The notes under the pieces were generated by a model that searched no databases, was not told the DNA's origin, and saw only the letters and a program-made list of their open reading frames with translations. 64,000 nucleotides of DNA from JANQPX01 sp050633905 (GTDB lineage: Bacteria; Pseudomonadota; Alphaproteobacteria; Geminicoccales; Geminicoccaceae): positions 27,674 to 91,673 of the forward strand of contig JBOEHJ010000082.1 of the NCBI GenBank assembly GCA_050633905.1, given 5' to 3'. Below are positions 45,059 through 54,446 of the stretch, piece by piece; the first letter of the stretch is position 1, and each line of letters opens with the position of its first letter. The position numbers were made by a program, and so were the translations under genes.

Positions 45059-46316
45059 GCTCTCGTCCCTTGGCCAGCTTCAACTCGTTGGCCGTCGGTT
45101 TGGCATCCGTAAAGTAGCCAGCGGCTTTCTTGGCATCCATTTCCACTTTGGCATCTTCGGGAATGCGGTCATCGGGAATAGCAACCCGCTCACCGATCTC
45201 GATACCTTGTCTGACCATCGCGTCATATTTCATATCACTCATCGAAACAAGGCGATCGATCCGTTTAATGCCTAGCCAATTCAACACATCCGGCATCAGC
45301 TCTTGAAAACGCACATCTTGAACGCCAGCGACACATTCAGTACGGGTAAAGTAGGTATCCGCGCGATCACCACCAACCTGCCGCTTTCTCGCATTGTAGA
45401 CGAGAAATTTGGTGACCTCACCCAAAGCACGACCTTCTTTCCGGTTGTAGACAATCAGGCCAACACCGCCGGCTTGTGCCGTTTCGATACAAACCTCGAT
45501 CCCGTGAACCAGATAAGGCCTGCAGGTACAGATGTCGGAGCCAAATACATCCGAGCCATTGCATTCATCATGCACGCGGCAGGCGAGTTCTTTTGTCGGA
45601 TCGGTCAAATGGGCGACATCGCCAAAAATGTAGACGGTGTGGCCGCCGATAGGTGGCAGGAACACCTTAAGGTCAGGCCGGGTGACGAGTTCTGGATACA
45701 TCCCGCCGGTTTGTTCGAACAGATGTCGCCTTAGATCTTGTTCAGTGATCGAAAAACGTTCGGCAATCCCTGGCAAATACCAGACCGGTTCGAGAGCGAT
45801 CTTGGTGCAATTGGCCTCACCGCTGTCCAAAAGTATCTGGCCATCCGCCCTTAAACCATTATGCCCGGCTTGATGAAGAAACTCCGGCACAGTCAGTCTG
45901 GCTTTGGTCACAGCAATCGTAGGGCGGATATCAAGGCCATTCGCCAGATCATCGGCGAAAGCCTCACCGATTAAATGGCCATAAGGATCAAGCGAGACAA
46001 TCCGTTTTGGATTGGCCCATTGGGGATGGGGCCCAATCGATGTCGCAGGGGCCGTATTGGTGAGGTCTGGTTTGTGCAGTGCATCCAGACTGCCGGAGGC
46101 CACCGCCAAAGCCCGATAGAGCGCATAGCTTCCCGAATGCGCACCGATGGCATTCCGCCGTGCAGGGTCGGTCACGGTCCCGACAATAGGCCCCCGAGTC
46201 TTGGCATCAGCCCCCCCCCAATTAATGGCCGGCGGTTTCGGGCCACCTGCGCGCGGATGGGAGGTTAGCGTGATGTGTCGACTGGTGCTGATATTAGACA
46301 AGGTACTATCGGCCAT
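45036..46316 (-). CDS. URC1-type GTP cyclohydrolase II-like protein (uracil catabolism)
   Basis: 426 residues. The C-terminal half is a GTP-cyclohydrolase-II fold with the zinc-cysteine signature CRVHDECNGSDVFGSDICTC and YNRKEGRALGEVTKFL. The N-terminal 150 residues are the extra domain of the URC1/urgA family (INWGGADAKTRGPIVGT, GAHSGSYALYRALAVA). In the URC pathway URC1 is thought to act on a uracil ribonucleotide rather than GTP, opening the ring. Together with DUF1688 it marks URC pyrimidine catabolism; the uracil phosphoribosyltransferase expected for the pathway is not in the window. Riboflavin-type RibA is unlikely because of length and neighbour. Confidence 0.87.
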   Translation of the reverse strand: MADSTLSNISTSRHITLTSHPRAGGPKPPAINWGGADAKTRGPIVGTVTDPARRNAIGAHSGSYALYRALAVASGSLDALHKPDLTNTAPATSIGPHPQWANPKRIVSLDPYGHLIGEAFADDLANGLDIRPTIAVTKARLTVPEFLHQAGHNGLRADGQILLDSGEANCTKIALEPVWYLPGIAERFSITEQDLRRHLFEQTGGMYPELVTRPDLKVFLPPIGGHTVYIFGDVAHLTDPTKELACRVHDECNGSDVFGSDICTCRPYLVHGIEVCIETAQAGGVGLIVYNRKEGRALGEVTKFLVYNARKRQVGGDRADTYFTRTECVAGVQDVRFQELMPDVLNWLGIKRIDRLVSMSDMKYDAMVRQGIEIGERVAIPDDRIPEDAKVEMDAKKAAGYFTDAKPTANELKLAKGRELGDYETS

Positions 46317-46509
46317 GGTTCTTCCACTGCCCCTTTTTAAAGCGGCATACTTCTACATATGGTTAACAAACGAAAGTTTTTTTTAATGCGGCATTGGCGG
46401 ACAGATGGATCTTGCCTACTGTTCTTCGTTGGAAATCGACGTTTGGCCGGATTTTATCAGCTCTTCAATGAAATCACGCCACGACAGGTCAAAACAGGGA
46501 GACGACAGG

Positions 46510-47352
46510 ATGCGTTTGTTGCGCTATGGCGAGGTGGGTAACGAGAAACCTGGTCTTTTGGACGAGCACGGGACGCTGCGGGATCTTTCCGGCCATATCG
46601 CCGATATCACGCCTCGGGAACTTAGCCCCGAAGGCCTCGCCAAACTCGCTGCGATCGACACGACAAACCTACCAGCCGTCGATGGCTCGCCGAGGATTGG
46701 CGTTCCCGTTTCCTTCGTGCCGAACCTGCTTTGCATTGGTCTCAACTATGCCGATCATGCAGCGGAAACCGGCTCGCCTGTTCCCGACCAGCCCGTCCTG
46801 TTCATGAAACATACGGGATCCATCACTGGCCCGAACGACGACGTTCGCCTCCCCAAAGGCTCTACCGACAGCGATTGGGAGGTGGAGTTTGCGATCGTCA
46901 TCGGCCAGCAGTGTGCCAATGTCACGAAAGACCAGGCGATGGATTATGTTGCCGGCTATACCATCGTCAATGACGTCTCCGAGCGTCACGTCCAGATGAA
47001 TGGCGGCGCCAAACAATGGGTCAAAGGCAAGAGCCCGGAAACATTCGCGCCGATTGGCCCCTGGCTGGTCACCAAGGATGAGATCGCCAATCCCCATGAC
47101 CTTAGGATTTGGCTCGAAGTCGATGGCCATATGTATCAGGATAGCTCGACCAAGCAGTTCATTTTCGATATCCCGACCGTGATCAGCCACCTCAGCCAGC
47201 ATCTTACCTTGTTGCCCGGCGACATTATCTCCACGGGCACGCCCCCAGGTGTGGGCCTTGGGATCAAACCTGATCCGGTTTTCCTGAAACCGGGGCAGGT
47301 GATGCGTCTTGGGGTGGATGGCCTTGGCGAACAACGTCAGAAAGTGTGTTGA
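46510..47352 (+). CDS. Fumarylacetoacetate hydrolase family protein
   Basis: 280 residues from ATG 46510. FAH C-terminal-type fold: LLCIGLNYADHAAETGSP, PVLFMKHTGSITGPNDDV, SDWEVEFAIVIGQ with the metal-binding E-x-E, YTIVNDVSERHVQM, then GDIISTGTPPGVGLGI. Such enzymes cleave C-C or C-N bonds next to carboxylates. Databases often call this subgroup ureidoglycolate lyase or 2,4-diketo-3-deoxy-fuconate hydrolase. Its divergent placement from URC1 (194-base spacer) and closeness to the oxalurate operon suggest a nucleobase-related substrate, but this is inference. Confidence 0.82.
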   Translation: MRLLRYGEVGNEKPGLLDEHGTLRDLSGHIADITPRELSPEGLAKLAAIDTTNLPAVDGSPRIGVPVSFVPNLLCIGLNYADHAAETGSPVPDQPVLFMKHTGSITGPNDDVRLPKGSTDSDWEVEFAIVIGQQCANVTKDQAMDYVAGYTIVNDVSERHVQMNGGAKQWVKGKSPETFAPIGPWLVTKDEIANPHDLRIWLEVDGHMYQDSSTKQFIFDIPTVISHLSQHLTLLPGDIISTGTPPGVGLGIKPDPVFLKPGQVMRLGVDGLGEQRQKVC

Positions 47353-47368
47353 CCACCCCAGTGGGTGG
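47353..47368 (+). terminator. Hairpin directly after the FAH-family stop codon
   Basis: CCACCC-cagt-GGGTGG, a perfect 6-bp stem starting at the base after TGA (47350-47352). No T-run follows, so termination is only possible. Its right part, AGTGGGTGG, recalls the hairpin after the TRAP large-permease stop on the minus strand (1207-1223). Confidence 0.45.
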
Positions 47369-47495
47369 GCACGGATTGCAGAACGATCGGCGTGGCGTCA
47401 TTGACCGTCAGTGGCAGAATCACTCTCTTCGATCGATGGCTACGTGAAGGTTTTAGGACTGTGTAATGGGCTCACTGGTGGCAAGCGGGCTGCGT

Positions 47496-47861
47496 TTAAG
47501 CCTGAATAACGCGTCCTGATCGCCACCATGCGAGACCAGCCAGCAGCAAACCCAGCGTAACGATCGCCATGCCTAAGCCTTCGCGCACCAACTCGTTGTT
47601 CCAGATGACGTCTTTGGTCCACCAAGCTTCATTGGATGGCCAATAGTAGACCGTGCCGCTGGCAGCACAGACTAAACTCAGCGCGAGGAAGCCCCTAAGA
47701 GCGCTGATATCCGTGAAAAGTTGTGGCTTGAAGGCGGCAAGGCCGCATAAAACGGCAGCCAGCCCATAGATCACGAACCAGAAAATAAAATCTGGGTCAT
47801 TGTACTGAACCAGGGCAAACACGACCAGCAACATGCTGAAAAGCCCGCTAAGAACGCGCAT
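47496..47861 (-). CDS. TMEM220-like transmembrane protein
   Basis: 121 residues with four hydrophobic segments (about 4-16, 27-44, 55-74, 97-114). ALVQYNDPDFIFWFVIYGLAAVLC is the recognisable signature of the transmembrane-220 family, shared by bacteria and animals. An internal W-rich loop (YYWPSNEAWWTKD) follows. No function is known. Stands alone, convergent with the FAH-family gene. Confidence 0.75.
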   Translation of the reverse strand: MRVLSGLFSMLLVVFALVQYNDPDFIFWFVIYGLAAVLCGLAAFKPQLFTDISALRGFLALSLVCAASGTVYYWPSNEAWWTKDVIWNNELVREGLGMAIVTLGLLLAGLAWWRSGRVIQA

Positions 47862-48109
47862 GCATATCTCCCAAGAACCTATGTCTTGCCCTCTATCTTG
47901 CTTAACTGATGGGTCACTGACAAGCGAGCAGACATTACATGGAAGTCAGAGATTTATCGGGTGCGGGTCCTGTCGATCCTCCACTATTATGCCGTATCAA
48001 CCGTAGATGATTGTGCGAAAGCCCACAGCATCCGCTCGTCTTATCCTGTAGGTGTTAAGGGCAGGCTAATTTCAGCGTCATCTTCTCTATGATCAAAGGG
48101 ACAAATTTC

Positions 48110-48334
48110 ATGGTCTCTCTCAATCATATTTTTCATAACCGATTTGCTCTCCAAAAAGAAACCAAGAGTTACGGACTGAGCTGGATCGACAGCGTTGTCA
48201 TCGGTATCAAGATGGGCTGGCGCGCCTATCTTCGCTATCGACGTTTGGCGAGATTGAGCGACAAGGCGCTGCAGGAGCAAGGGTTCAAGCGTGATGAAAT
48301 TGGCAAACATGCCTTTTTCGATCAGGATCGTTAG
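48110..48334 (+). CDS. DUF1127 small basic protein
   Basis: 74 residues from ATG 48110, preceded by AAAGGGA (an upstream ATG at 48089 lacks a ribosome site). The C-terminal half, WRAYLRYRRLARLSDKALQEQGFKRDEI, is the arginine-rich DUF1127 motif common in alphaproteobacteria. Some DUF1127 proteins bind RNA and affect sRNA turnover and nutrient metabolism. The part before it (residues 1-30) is unusually long for the short class. Monocistronic. Confidence 0.75.
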   Translation: MVSLNHIFHNRFALQKETKSYGLSWIDSVVIGIKMGWRAYLRYRRLARLSDKALQEQGFKRDEIGKHAFFDQDR

Positions 48335-48433
48335 CGGTATGACGACATCAGAAAATTCGGTCGGTTAGAAGCGCAAAGTTGATCCAAATATCGTTTCAGA
48401 CTTCCCTACGAATCCATAGATGTAGTCAAACTG

Positions 48434-49765
48434 CTAACGAGAACCTGGCAACACGATTTCCGGTCCGCATGGCACTTTCCGCTCATTCAGCTTGTGGGTA
48501 TCAACCGGCTCCTCGTTGCTGATGGTTGCTTCGCCGGCCTCGGTCGCGGCCTCACCGTACATTTCGCCGGCAACCAGCGTCGCACGGGCTGGCATCGCGC
48601 CATAAATGCCCTGCTCCTCGGCCGGTAGGGCCGCTCGCTGGGTCATTCGATACAGGATAAAGACGCCGAGGCCGACATGGATCGAGGCGAGTGACCAAAA
48701 AAATCCTTTTGGCCCCCATAGATCCATTGCGCCGGCGACCAGGGTCGGCCCGATGAAGGCGCCGATGCCGCCGACAAGAACCAGCGTACCGCTGGCGGCC
48801 ACCATCTGATCCGGTTTGAGATGGTCGTTGGCATAAGCGATAGCGATGGAATACATCGGGACCATCATGCCGCCGTAAAGGAACGTTACCCCAAGCAAGG
48901 CCTGGAATGATAGAGCCGCAAGGCCAGCGATCACCGCTAACGCTGTGCCAACGAAGGTAACAACCATCAGGACGAGGCGACGATCATAACGATCAGAAAT
49001 TCGCCCAATCGGCCATTGGAACAGGACACCGCCAATGATCAGAGCGCTCATGAACAGTGAGAGAGCCGGGACGGATAGCCCAAGGAGCTCCCCGTAGACG
49101 GCACCCATCGAGAAGGCGCCACCTTGAAGAATCCCGATCATGAGACAGGCGACTACACCTGTTGGCGAGGATTGGTAGACCTCTTTGATGCTGATCGGTG
49201 CCGGCGCATCCATGACAGGGCCACGATTGACCGAGAGAAGCATGGGTATAAGGGCGAGCGACACCAGGATCGATACCAGGATGAAGAGATCGGCATGCCC
49301 CGGATCACCGACGTTCAAGAGGCCCTGGCCGACCGCCATGCCGCCCATCGAGATCACCATGTAGACCGACAAAAGCTGCCCGCGATTTTCGTTGGTCGCC
49401 TTTTCGTTCAGCCAGCTTTCCGCAACCACATAGAGCCCCGCATAACAGAGTCCGCTCACCAAGCGCATCATGCCCCAGCTTACGGGATTGACGACGACTG
49501 CGTGGATCAAGATGGCTGTCGATGCTAGCGATGCCAAGGCTGCGAACACGCGTACATGGCCGACGCGGACAACCATGCTCGGCGTCATCATCGACCCGGC
49601 AAGAAAGCCGAGATAGAAGGCCGACATCAAAACCCCTGTGACCGTAGTCGGGAAGGCTTCGATCGACGCCCTTAGACCTAGAAGCGACCCTTGCAGCCCA
49701 TTGGCCGTCATCAGGAGAGCCATGCCCAGGAAGAGGGCCCAACTGGATGAAATGGCAGCGATCAT
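48434..49765 (-). CDS. Major facilitator superfamily transporter (YcaD-like)
   Basis: 443 residues with twelve predicted hydrophobic segments and a hydrophilic C-terminal tail (about 400-443). The first half includes FYLGFLAGSMMTPSMVVRVGHVRVF, an MFS motif-A-like loop, and YVVAESWLNEKATNENRGQLLSVYM, typical of the YcaD group. The second half has FQWPIGRISDRYDRRLVLM, the second motif A. Substrate unknown. Divergent from the hpnC gene. Confidence 0.83.
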   Translation of the reverse strand: MIAAISSSWALFLGMALLMTANGLQGSLLGLRASIEAFPTTVTGVLMSAFYLGFLAGSMMTPSMVVRVGHVRVFAALASLASTAILIHAVVVNPVSWGMMRLVSGLCYAGLYVVAESWLNEKATNENRGQLLSVYMVISMGGMAVGQGLLNVGDPGHADLFILVSILVSLALIPMLLSVNRGPVMDAPAPISIKEVYQSSPTGVVACLMIGILQGGAFSMGAVYGELLGLSVPALSLFMSALIIGGVLFQWPIGRISDRYDRRLVLMVVTFVGTALAVIAGLAALSFQALLGVTFLYGGMMVPMYSIAIAYANDHLKPDQMVAASGTLVLVGGIGAFIGPTLVAGAMDLWGPKGFFWSLASIHVGLGVFILYRMTQRAALPAEEQGIYGAMPARATLVAGEMYGEAATEAGEATISNEEPVDTHKLNERKVPCGPEIVLPGSR

Positions 49766-49960
49766 ATTTTAATCCAGAAGTTGCATGGCCGATTGCGCAT
49801 CCTCAGTCCTCGCTACGCCCTTGATCAGCTCTCGGCAAGATCAGCACGCGACATATAGTTGCTGAAATTCACCGCCTTTCAGTGGCGCCATCGGCTGCTT
49901 ACCATTAGGCTGTCCACGCTCAATCCAAAGATGACGGTTCGACAGAGGGTTACGCTGGGC

Positions 49961-50848
49961 ATGACGGCAATCGAGGCTCCTTCAGGAAAGGGGGCAGGGG
50001 ACGAGAATTTTCCTGTCGGCTCCTGGTTGCTGCCTGCGCGACATCGCTCCCATATCATGGCATTCTACGACTTTGTCAGGGCAGCCGATGACGTTGCCGA
50101 TTCGTCGGACCTTTCGCCTGATGATAAACTTGAGCGGCTCGAACTGTTCGAACGAGCTCTTCTCGGCGACAAAGAGCTATGGGCCAAACTTCCCAAAGCC
50201 GCTTCTCTCAGGCGATCACTCGACGCGACTGGCATCACTGCGCAACATGCGATCGATGTCTTGAAGGCCTTCAAGCAGGATGCCGTCAAGGGGCGCTATG
50301 ATGAGTGGTCCGATCTGTTGGATTATTGCGCTTACTCGGCATCACCGGTGGGGCGCTTTCTCCTGGATCTTCACGGCGAAGACAAGGCCCTCTACCAGCT
50401 GTCCGACCCGCTCTGTGATGCATTGCAGATCCTGAACCACCTTCAGGACTGCGCTGACGATTTCCTGGAACTTGATCGCATCTATCTGCCGCAACGTTAC
50501 TTCGAACATGCCGGCATCGATCAGTCCGCCTTGACCGCATCGAAGACAAGCCCTGCCTTTCGATGGCTGCTCGATGAGGTCCTCGATGGTACTGATACGC
50601 TCCTGCGTAAGGCAGCGTATTTACCGGTAGCGCTCACCAGTCGGCGTCTTGGCGCCGAATCAGCCGTTATTTTGGAAATGGCCCGGAAACTAGCACGTCA
50701 ACTTCGTCAGAATGATCCGATCGCAACGCGGGTCGAGCTTACGAAACCAGCTTTTGCCATCACCGCCTTGTTGGGGCTTGGTCGTTTGCAGTGGCTGAGG
50801 CGAGGCCGACGGGAAGATCAAAGTTTGCCAAAGGAAGCGATGCGGTGA
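49961..50848 (+). CDS. hpnC: Squalene synthesis enzyme HpnC (hydroxysqualene synthase)
   Basis: 295 residues from ATG 49961, chosen because homologues begin shortly before ENFPVGSWLLPARHR. Trans-isoprenyl diphosphate synthase, head-to-head type. First Asp motif FYDFVRAADDVADSSD and second HLQDCADDFLELDRIYLP. HpnC turns presqualene diphosphate into hydroxysqualene in the bacterial three-step squalene route. The second motif has DCADD in place of the usual DxxED, as is normal for HpnC. It overlaps hpnD by four bases. Confidence 0.9.
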   Translation: MTAIEAPSGKGAGDENFPVGSWLLPARHRSHIMAFYDFVRAADDVADSSDLSPDDKLERLELFERALLGDKELWAKLPKAASLRRSLDATGITAQHAIDVLKAFKQDAVKGRYDEWSDLLDYCAYSASPVGRFLLDLHGEDKALYQLSDPLCDALQILNHLQDCADDFLELDRIYLPQRYFEHAGIDQSALTASKTSPAFRWLLDEVLDGTDTLLRKAAYLPVALTSRRLGAESAVILEMARKLARQLRQNDPIATRVELTKPAFAITALLGLGRLQWLRRGRREDQSLPKEAMR

Positions 50849-51753
50849 ACGGAACGTCTCTCACCAGCCCATCCGGCCCAACAGTCGTGCGTGATGGGCC
50901 GACGAATCAGGCCGAGATCGAGGCCGCCAATCAGCATGCAGAAAACCTGGTCAAGAAGTCAGGAACGTCTTTTTACTGGGGGATGCGCCTATTGCCGCCG
51001 GCCAAGCGCAAGGCGATGTTCGCCATCTATGCCTTTTGCCGCGAAGTCGATGATATCGCCGATGGTGACCTGCTCCCGGACACAAAGCTGCAGGAGCTGG
51101 CGCATTGGCGGGAAGACATCGAGGCACTTTACGACGGTCGTCCAAACCGCCTGACAACGCTGGCTTTGCTCCACCCTGTGACGCAATTCAATCTGCCCAA
51201 GGGTGAATTCCTCGGCATGATCGACGGTATGGAGATGGATGCAAAGGGGATGATGGTAGCACCTAGCATGGCCGATCTAGAGCGGTATTGCCGGGCTGTC
51301 GCAGGAACGGTCGGCATTCTCTCGATGTCGGTCTTTGGCCAGAGGAACAGCGAACTCGACCGCGGTGCGCTGGCGCTTGCTGAAGCCCTGCAGCTGACCA
51401 ACATCCTGCGCGATGTCCACGAAGATGCGCAGGATCACCGGCTGTATCTGCCTCGTGAGCTTCTGATGCAATACGGGATCAAGCCAGAACCGCTGACCGA
51501 AGCCATCGATCATCCTGAGATCACCGGTGTCTGCCGGGCTCTCGCCAGCCGTGCCGAGAAATGCTTCGAACTATCAGCGCGGCTCTTGGCGAAAGGTGAA
51601 CGTGACAAATTGCGACCAGCGCTGATCATGATGCACAGCTATCGGCGTATCCTGGAGCGGCTCGTGCAACGGGACTGGCAACTGATGGACCGCAGGGTCA
51701 AGCTCAGCAAAATTGAGCGGCTTTGGATTGGCATTCGTCATGGATGGTTTTGA
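50845..51753 (+). CDS. hpnD: Presqualene diphosphate synthase HpnD
   Basis: 302 residues from GTG 50845, which forms a GTGA overlap with the hpnC stop and has AGGAAG upstream. Condenses two farnesyl diphosphates to presqualene diphosphate. First Asp motif FAIYAFCREVDDIADGD, and second LTNILRDVHEDAQDHRLYLPRELL. SFYWGMRLLPPAKRKAMFA precedes the first motif as in the family. Six bases separate it from hpnE. Confidence 0.93.
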   Translation: MNGTSLTSPSGPTVVRDGPTNQAEIEAANQHAENLVKKSGTSFYWGMRLLPPAKRKAMFAIYAFCREVDDIADGDLLPDTKLQELAHWREDIEALYDGRPNRLTTLALLHPVTQFNLPKGEFLGMIDGMEMDAKGMMVAPSMADLERYCRAVAGTVGILSMSVFGQRNSELDRGALALAEALQLTNILRDVHEDAQDHRLYLPRELLMQYGIKPEPLTEAIDHPEITGVCRALASRAEKCFELSARLLAKGERDKLRPALIMMHSYRRILERLVQRDWQLMDRRVKLSKIERLWIGIRHGWF

Positions 51754-51759
51754 GATTCA

Positions 51760-53028
51760 ATGACAGTTCATGTCATCGGTGCCGGCCTTGCCGGCCTTGC
51801 TGCAAGTGTGCGCCTTGCGGCAAAGAACGAGCGCGTCATCCTCTACGAATCGTCACCGCAGGCGGGCGGCCGTTGCCGTTCTTTCGTGGATAAAACGCTT
51901 GGTCGCGTGATCGATAACGGCAATCATCTGCTGCTCAGCGGCAATGGCAGCACCCTCGATTATCTTGATCTGATCGGTGCAAGAGACGCCCTTATCGGAC
52001 ATGCGGAGGCGAGGTTCCCGTTCCATGACCTTAGGAACGGTCGGCGCTGGACGATCCGGATCAATGATGGGCGATTACCGTTTTGGATCATGGATCCGAA
52101 CAATCGTGTGCCCGATAGCCGGGCGAGCCACTATCTTGCCGCCATCAAGCTAGCCACAGCCAGCGAAACCAAGACGGTGGCTGAATGCCTGCAATCGCCA
52201 AACGTCCTTTGGGATCGCTTTTGGGACCCGATGGCAACCGCCATCTTGAACACCCCGGCTGACATTGCTTCGGCGAAATTACTCTGGGCGGCGATGAAGG
52301 AAAGCTTCAGCCGGGGGGGGAAGTCTTGTAGGCCGCTGATCGCACGCGAAAGCCTTGCCGCAGCCCTTGTTGACCCGGCCCTGACATTCCTGGTGCAAGG
52401 TCGTGCTGATCTTTTTTTCAGCCAACGTCTGCGGGCGTTTGACGTCGACCGCTATGTCAAAACGCTGCATTTCCACGATCTTGCTGTTGCGCTCGATCCT
52501 GGCGATCAAGTCATTTTGGCAGTGCCGCCCTCGCAAGCTAAAGAGCTTGTCCCGACGATCGATGTCCCCCATGAAAGCCATGCCATCGTCAATGCACATT
52601 TTAAGCTTCCCATGCCAGCACGTTTGCCGGGCCGCTCCATGCTGATGGGCCTAGTCGGCGGTGCTGCGCAATGGCTCTTTTTGCGCGACCAAATGGCAAG
52701 TCTGACCGTCAGTGCGGCCGACAAACTGGCTGAACAGCCGAGCGATGTGATCGCTGAAATCCTGTGGTCGGAGACGGCAAGAGCCCTGGGACATCCCGAT
52801 GAAGCGATGCCGCCCTATCGCATTATTAAGGAGAAGCGCGCAACGTTTTCGCAGACGCCGGATGCCATCGCTAAACGCCCAAGCGCCAACACCCGCTGGC
52901 CCAACCTTCATCTGGCAGGTGATTGGACTGACACTGGGTTACCGGCGACGATTGAGGGTGCTATTCGCTCAGGCAATAAGGCGGCCGATAGGGTGCTGGA
53001 AACACAGAATTATATGAGCTCGCGGTGA
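51760..53028 (+). CDS. hpnE: Hydroxysqualene dehydroxylase HpnE
   Basis: 422 residues. FAD-dependent amine-oxidase-fold protein beginning VHVIGAGLAGLAASVRLAAK, the dinucleotide-binding motif, followed by GGRCRSF. LHLAGDWTDTGLPATIEGAIRSG near the C-terminus is the second FAD motif. It removes the hydroxyl from hydroxysqualene to give squalene for hopanoid cyclisation. The cyclase (shc) is not in the window. The stop overlaps the MATE gene start by four bases. Confidence 0.92.
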   Translation: MTVHVIGAGLAGLAASVRLAAKNERVILYESSPQAGGRCRSFVDKTLGRVIDNGNHLLLSGNGSTLDYLDLIGARDALIGHAEARFPFHDLRNGRRWTIRINDGRLPFWIMDPNNRVPDSRASHYLAAIKLATASETKTVAECLQSPNVLWDRFWDPMATAILNTPADIASAKLLWAAMKESFSRGGKSCRPLIARESLAAALVDPALTFLVQGRADLFFSQRLRAFDVDRYVKTLHFHDLAVALDPGDQVILAVPPSQAKELVPTIDVPHESHAIVNAHFKLPMPARLPGRSMLMGLVGGAAQWLFLRDQMASLTVSAADKLAEQPSDVIAEILWSETARALGHPDEAMPPYRIIKEKRATFSQTPDAIAKRPSANTRWPNLHLAGDWTDTGLPATIEGAIRSGNKAADRVLETQNYMSSR

Positions 53029-54446
53029 CGGCGAAGCCTCTGCGTCCGACCATTGACCCCGTACCTGGCCTCATTCGACAGATCGCCGTGCCAGCCGGCA
53101 CGGGTATGTTGTTTCAAACGCTTTTCAATGTTGTCGACACATGGTTCGCAGGGCTGATCTCGACACAGGCGCTTGCGGCCCTGGCTGTATCGTTTCCTGT
53201 CTTTTTTCTCGTGATTGCCTTAATGATCGGCGTCGGGGTCGGTGGCTCTGCCCTTATCGCGAACGCTATCGGAGGTGATGATCGGCGACAAGCCTGTCGG
53301 TTTTTCGGGCAAGCCTTGCTCTTGGCACTCCTGGCAGGCGGATTGGTCGCCCTTTACGGTCAGTTCGCGATCGAGGCGCTGTTTCGCTTTGCCGGCGTTC
53401 AGGGCGAAGCGCTGGATCTCGCCAAGATATATCTGTTACCGATTCTCATCTGCTCATCGTTCTTTATCCTGAACGGCGTTTGCAATGGGTTGCTCAGTGC
53501 CCAAGGGGATACCAGATCCTTTCGAAATGCCCTGATTGCCGGCGCATTGTTGAATATTGTTTTCAACCAACTCTTCATGTTCGGCCTTGGCCCTCTTCCC
53601 GGGTTTGGCATCCTCGGGATCGCGATCGCCACGATCCTGATCCAAGCGCTGCAATTCGCGTATCTCTGGTTTCGTTGTCGGCGAAGCCCTGTCGGCGCCT
53701 TGTTTTCGGCGCGCGACATTCTGCCAGATGCCAGGACAATGCTTGCCTTGCTGCATCAGGCTGTTCCCGTCACCGCCCAAATGTTGGCAACCGGCATCGG
53801 TCTCTTCGCGATCACTTTTTTCATGGGCCGTCACGGCGAGGCAGCGATTGCCGCTTACGGGATTGCGCTGCGCATCGAGCAGGTCGCTATGCTCCCGATG
53901 ATGGGCCTGAATACGGCAGCGCTCAGCCTGGTCGGTCAGAACTTCGGTGCCGGGAAATTGCCTCGGGTCGCCACGATTGCCTGGACGGTGCTCTGCTATG
54001 GCACTCTTTGCATGATCATTGCCGCCTTCTTGGTCTGGCCATTTCGAGCCGAACTGATGGCGCTTTTTACCGATGATGCCGAAGTGATCGCCTTGGGTAG
54101 CGCCTATCTCGGCGTCGCGGTCTTGATCTTCAACGCCTATGCGCTTCTTATCATCAGCTCAGCCATTCTACAGGGCATGAAACGACCGATCTTCGCCATG
54201 GTCATCGGGCTTTTTCGCCATGTCTTAGGACCCTTGGTGGTGCTTTGGCTGCTTGATCCCGTCCTAGGCTTCGGTTTACCGGGTATCTATTGGGGAATTT
54301 TTGCGGTCGCCTGGGTTGGGGCGTTGACCTCAGTTCTCTACGTCCGCTATCGGATGCAGGTCATCAATGATCAATCTGCTCTGGTCCAGCTTGAAGGGCA
54401 GCGTAGCCCATCGTCGTCCGCCATCGTTTCCAATCGGAGTGTTTAA
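53025..54446 (+). CDS. MATE family efflux transporter
   Basis: 473 residues, twelve hydrophobic segments in two six-helix halves. LFQTLFNVVDTWFAGLISTQALAALAV at the start and GRHGEAAIAAYGIALRIEQVAMLP in the middle are the matching MATE repeats. Usually exports cationic compounds with proton or sodium antiport. Starts with GTG inside the hpnE stop (GTGA), so translation is coupled to squalene synthesis genes. A role in moving a hopanoid or its precursor is speculative. Confidence 0.88.
   Translation: MTAKPLRPTIDPVPGLIRQIAVPAGTGMLFQTLFNVVDTWFAGLISTQALAALAVSFPVFFLVIALMIGVGVGGSALIANAIGGDDRRQACRFFGQALLLALLAGGLVALYGQFAIEALFRFAGVQGEALDLAKIYLLPILICSSFFILNGVCNGLLSAQGDTRSFRNALIAGALLNIVFNQLFMFGLGPLPGFGILGIAIATILIQALQFAYLWFRCRRSPVGALFSARDILPDARTMLALLHQAVPVTAQMLATGIGLFAITFFMGRHGEAAIAAYGIALRIEQVAMLPMMGLNTAALSLVGQNFGAGKLPRVATIAWTVLCYGTLCMIIAAFLVWPFRAELMALFTDDAEVIALGSAYLGVAVLIFNAYALLIISSAILQGMKRPIFAMVIGLFRHVLGPLVVLWLLDPVLGFGLPGIYWGIFAVAWVGALTSVLYVRYRMQVINDQSALVQLEGQRSPSSSAIVSNRSV

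Noticed and set aside
45036..46316. Riboflavin-pathway RibA
   Set aside because: Although the zinc-cysteine motif is present, the extra N-terminal domain and the overlapping DUF1688 gene mark it as URC1 type; no other rib gene is near.
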